This document shows positions 5,410 to 5,500 of a DNA stretch of 5,500 nucleotides, in pieces. A program made the translations under genes and the position numbers. The number at the start of each line of letters is the position of its first letter. The first letter of the stretch is position 1. The notes beneath the pieces are model-generated. The model made no database searches. It was not told the origin of the DNA and saw only the letters and a program-made list of their open reading frames with translations. The stretch spans positions 1-5,500 of the forward strand of contig PKTV01000095.1 in the NCBI GenBank assembly GCA_002868985.1. The letters are read 5' to 3'. The stretch comes from Desulfobacteraceae bacterium. GTDB lineage: Bacteria > Desulfobacterota > Desulfobacteria > Desulfobacterales > UBA11574.

Positions 5410-5500
5410 ATGGATAAAAAGCCGACCTATAAGGAGTTGGCGCAAGAAATCAAAGCGTTGGAAAAAGAAAAGCTCAACCGGATGGCGGCTGAGAAGGCAC
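5410..5500 (+). CDS. N-terminus of a coiled-coil leader protein, probably a PAS-type sensor (partial)
   Basis: An ATG at 5410, preceded by GGAGG (5398-5402) at 7 bases, opens a frame that continues past the right edge. The 30 visible residues start MDKKPTYKELAQEIKALEKE and form a charged heptad-like helix. In Desulfobacterales, many PAS-domain histidine kinases and related signalling proteins start with this kind of KPTYEEL...LE leader, followed by a PAS domain; that resemblance is from memory. No sensor or kinase domain is visible here, so the product is inferred. It follows a strong terminator and should have its own promoter in 5327-5397, where I could not identify a clear -35/-10 pair. 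Confidence 0.65.
   Translation, partial: MDKKPTYKELAQEIKALEKEKLNRMAAEKA

Overview
The window looks like a stretch of chromosome from an anaerobic, sulfate-reducing or related deltaproteobacterium (Desulfobacterota, most likely Desulfobacterales). This is inferred from gene content: a lactate-utilisation iron-sulfur protein in which the LutB and LutA parts are fused, as in Desulfovibrio; a biosynthetic/degradative thiolase; a dodecin of the non-flavin type; and a final reading frame whose N-terminus resembles the coiled-coil leader of the many PAS-domain sensor proteins of this group. No sequence search was run, so the taxonomic call is an impression.

Layout. Bases 1-57 hold the first 19 codons of a possible divergent minus-strand gene. 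An AT-rich 237-base spacer (58-294) carries a good TTGACA element for the rightward genes. At 295-3011 lie two translationally coupled genes (ATGA overlap): a LutC/LldG-type LUD-domain protein, then a 719-residue fusion of a LutB/LldF half (LUD domain plus two ferredoxin-type 4Fe-4S motifs) and a LutA/LldE half (two complete cysteine-rich CCG domains). A 63-base gap with a small perfect hairpin leads to a thiolase (3075-4358) with an intact active site and an extra segment of about 34 residues before the catalytic cysteine. A 366-base non-coding stretch (4359-4724) holds a 13-bp hairpin followed by a T-rich tract, probably a terminator. Next come a 70-residue dodecin (4725-4937) and a 96-residue protein I do not recognise (4971-5261), 33 bases apart and probably one transcript, closed by a textbook rho-independent terminator (5295-5326). 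A new gene starts at 5410 and runs off the right edge.

How they may work together. The Lut/Lld pair most likely oxidises L-lactate to pyruvate and passes electrons through its Fe-S clusters to an unidentified acceptor. Pyruvate would become acetyl-CoA by enzymes not in the window, and the thiolase would interconvert acetyl-CoA and acetoacetyl-CoA. That metabolic link is inferred from proximity; no lactate permease, ETF or acyl-CoA dehydrogenase gene is present here to decide between lactate oxidation and a beta-oxidation role. The dodecin and its small partner form a separate unit.

I see no defence system, mobile element, CRISPR array, tRNA or rRNA, and nothing that clearly amounts to a new system. 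The points most worth a second look are the complete CCG motifs of the fusion protein, the thiolase insertion, the dodecin without flavin-stacking residues, and its uncharacterised partner.
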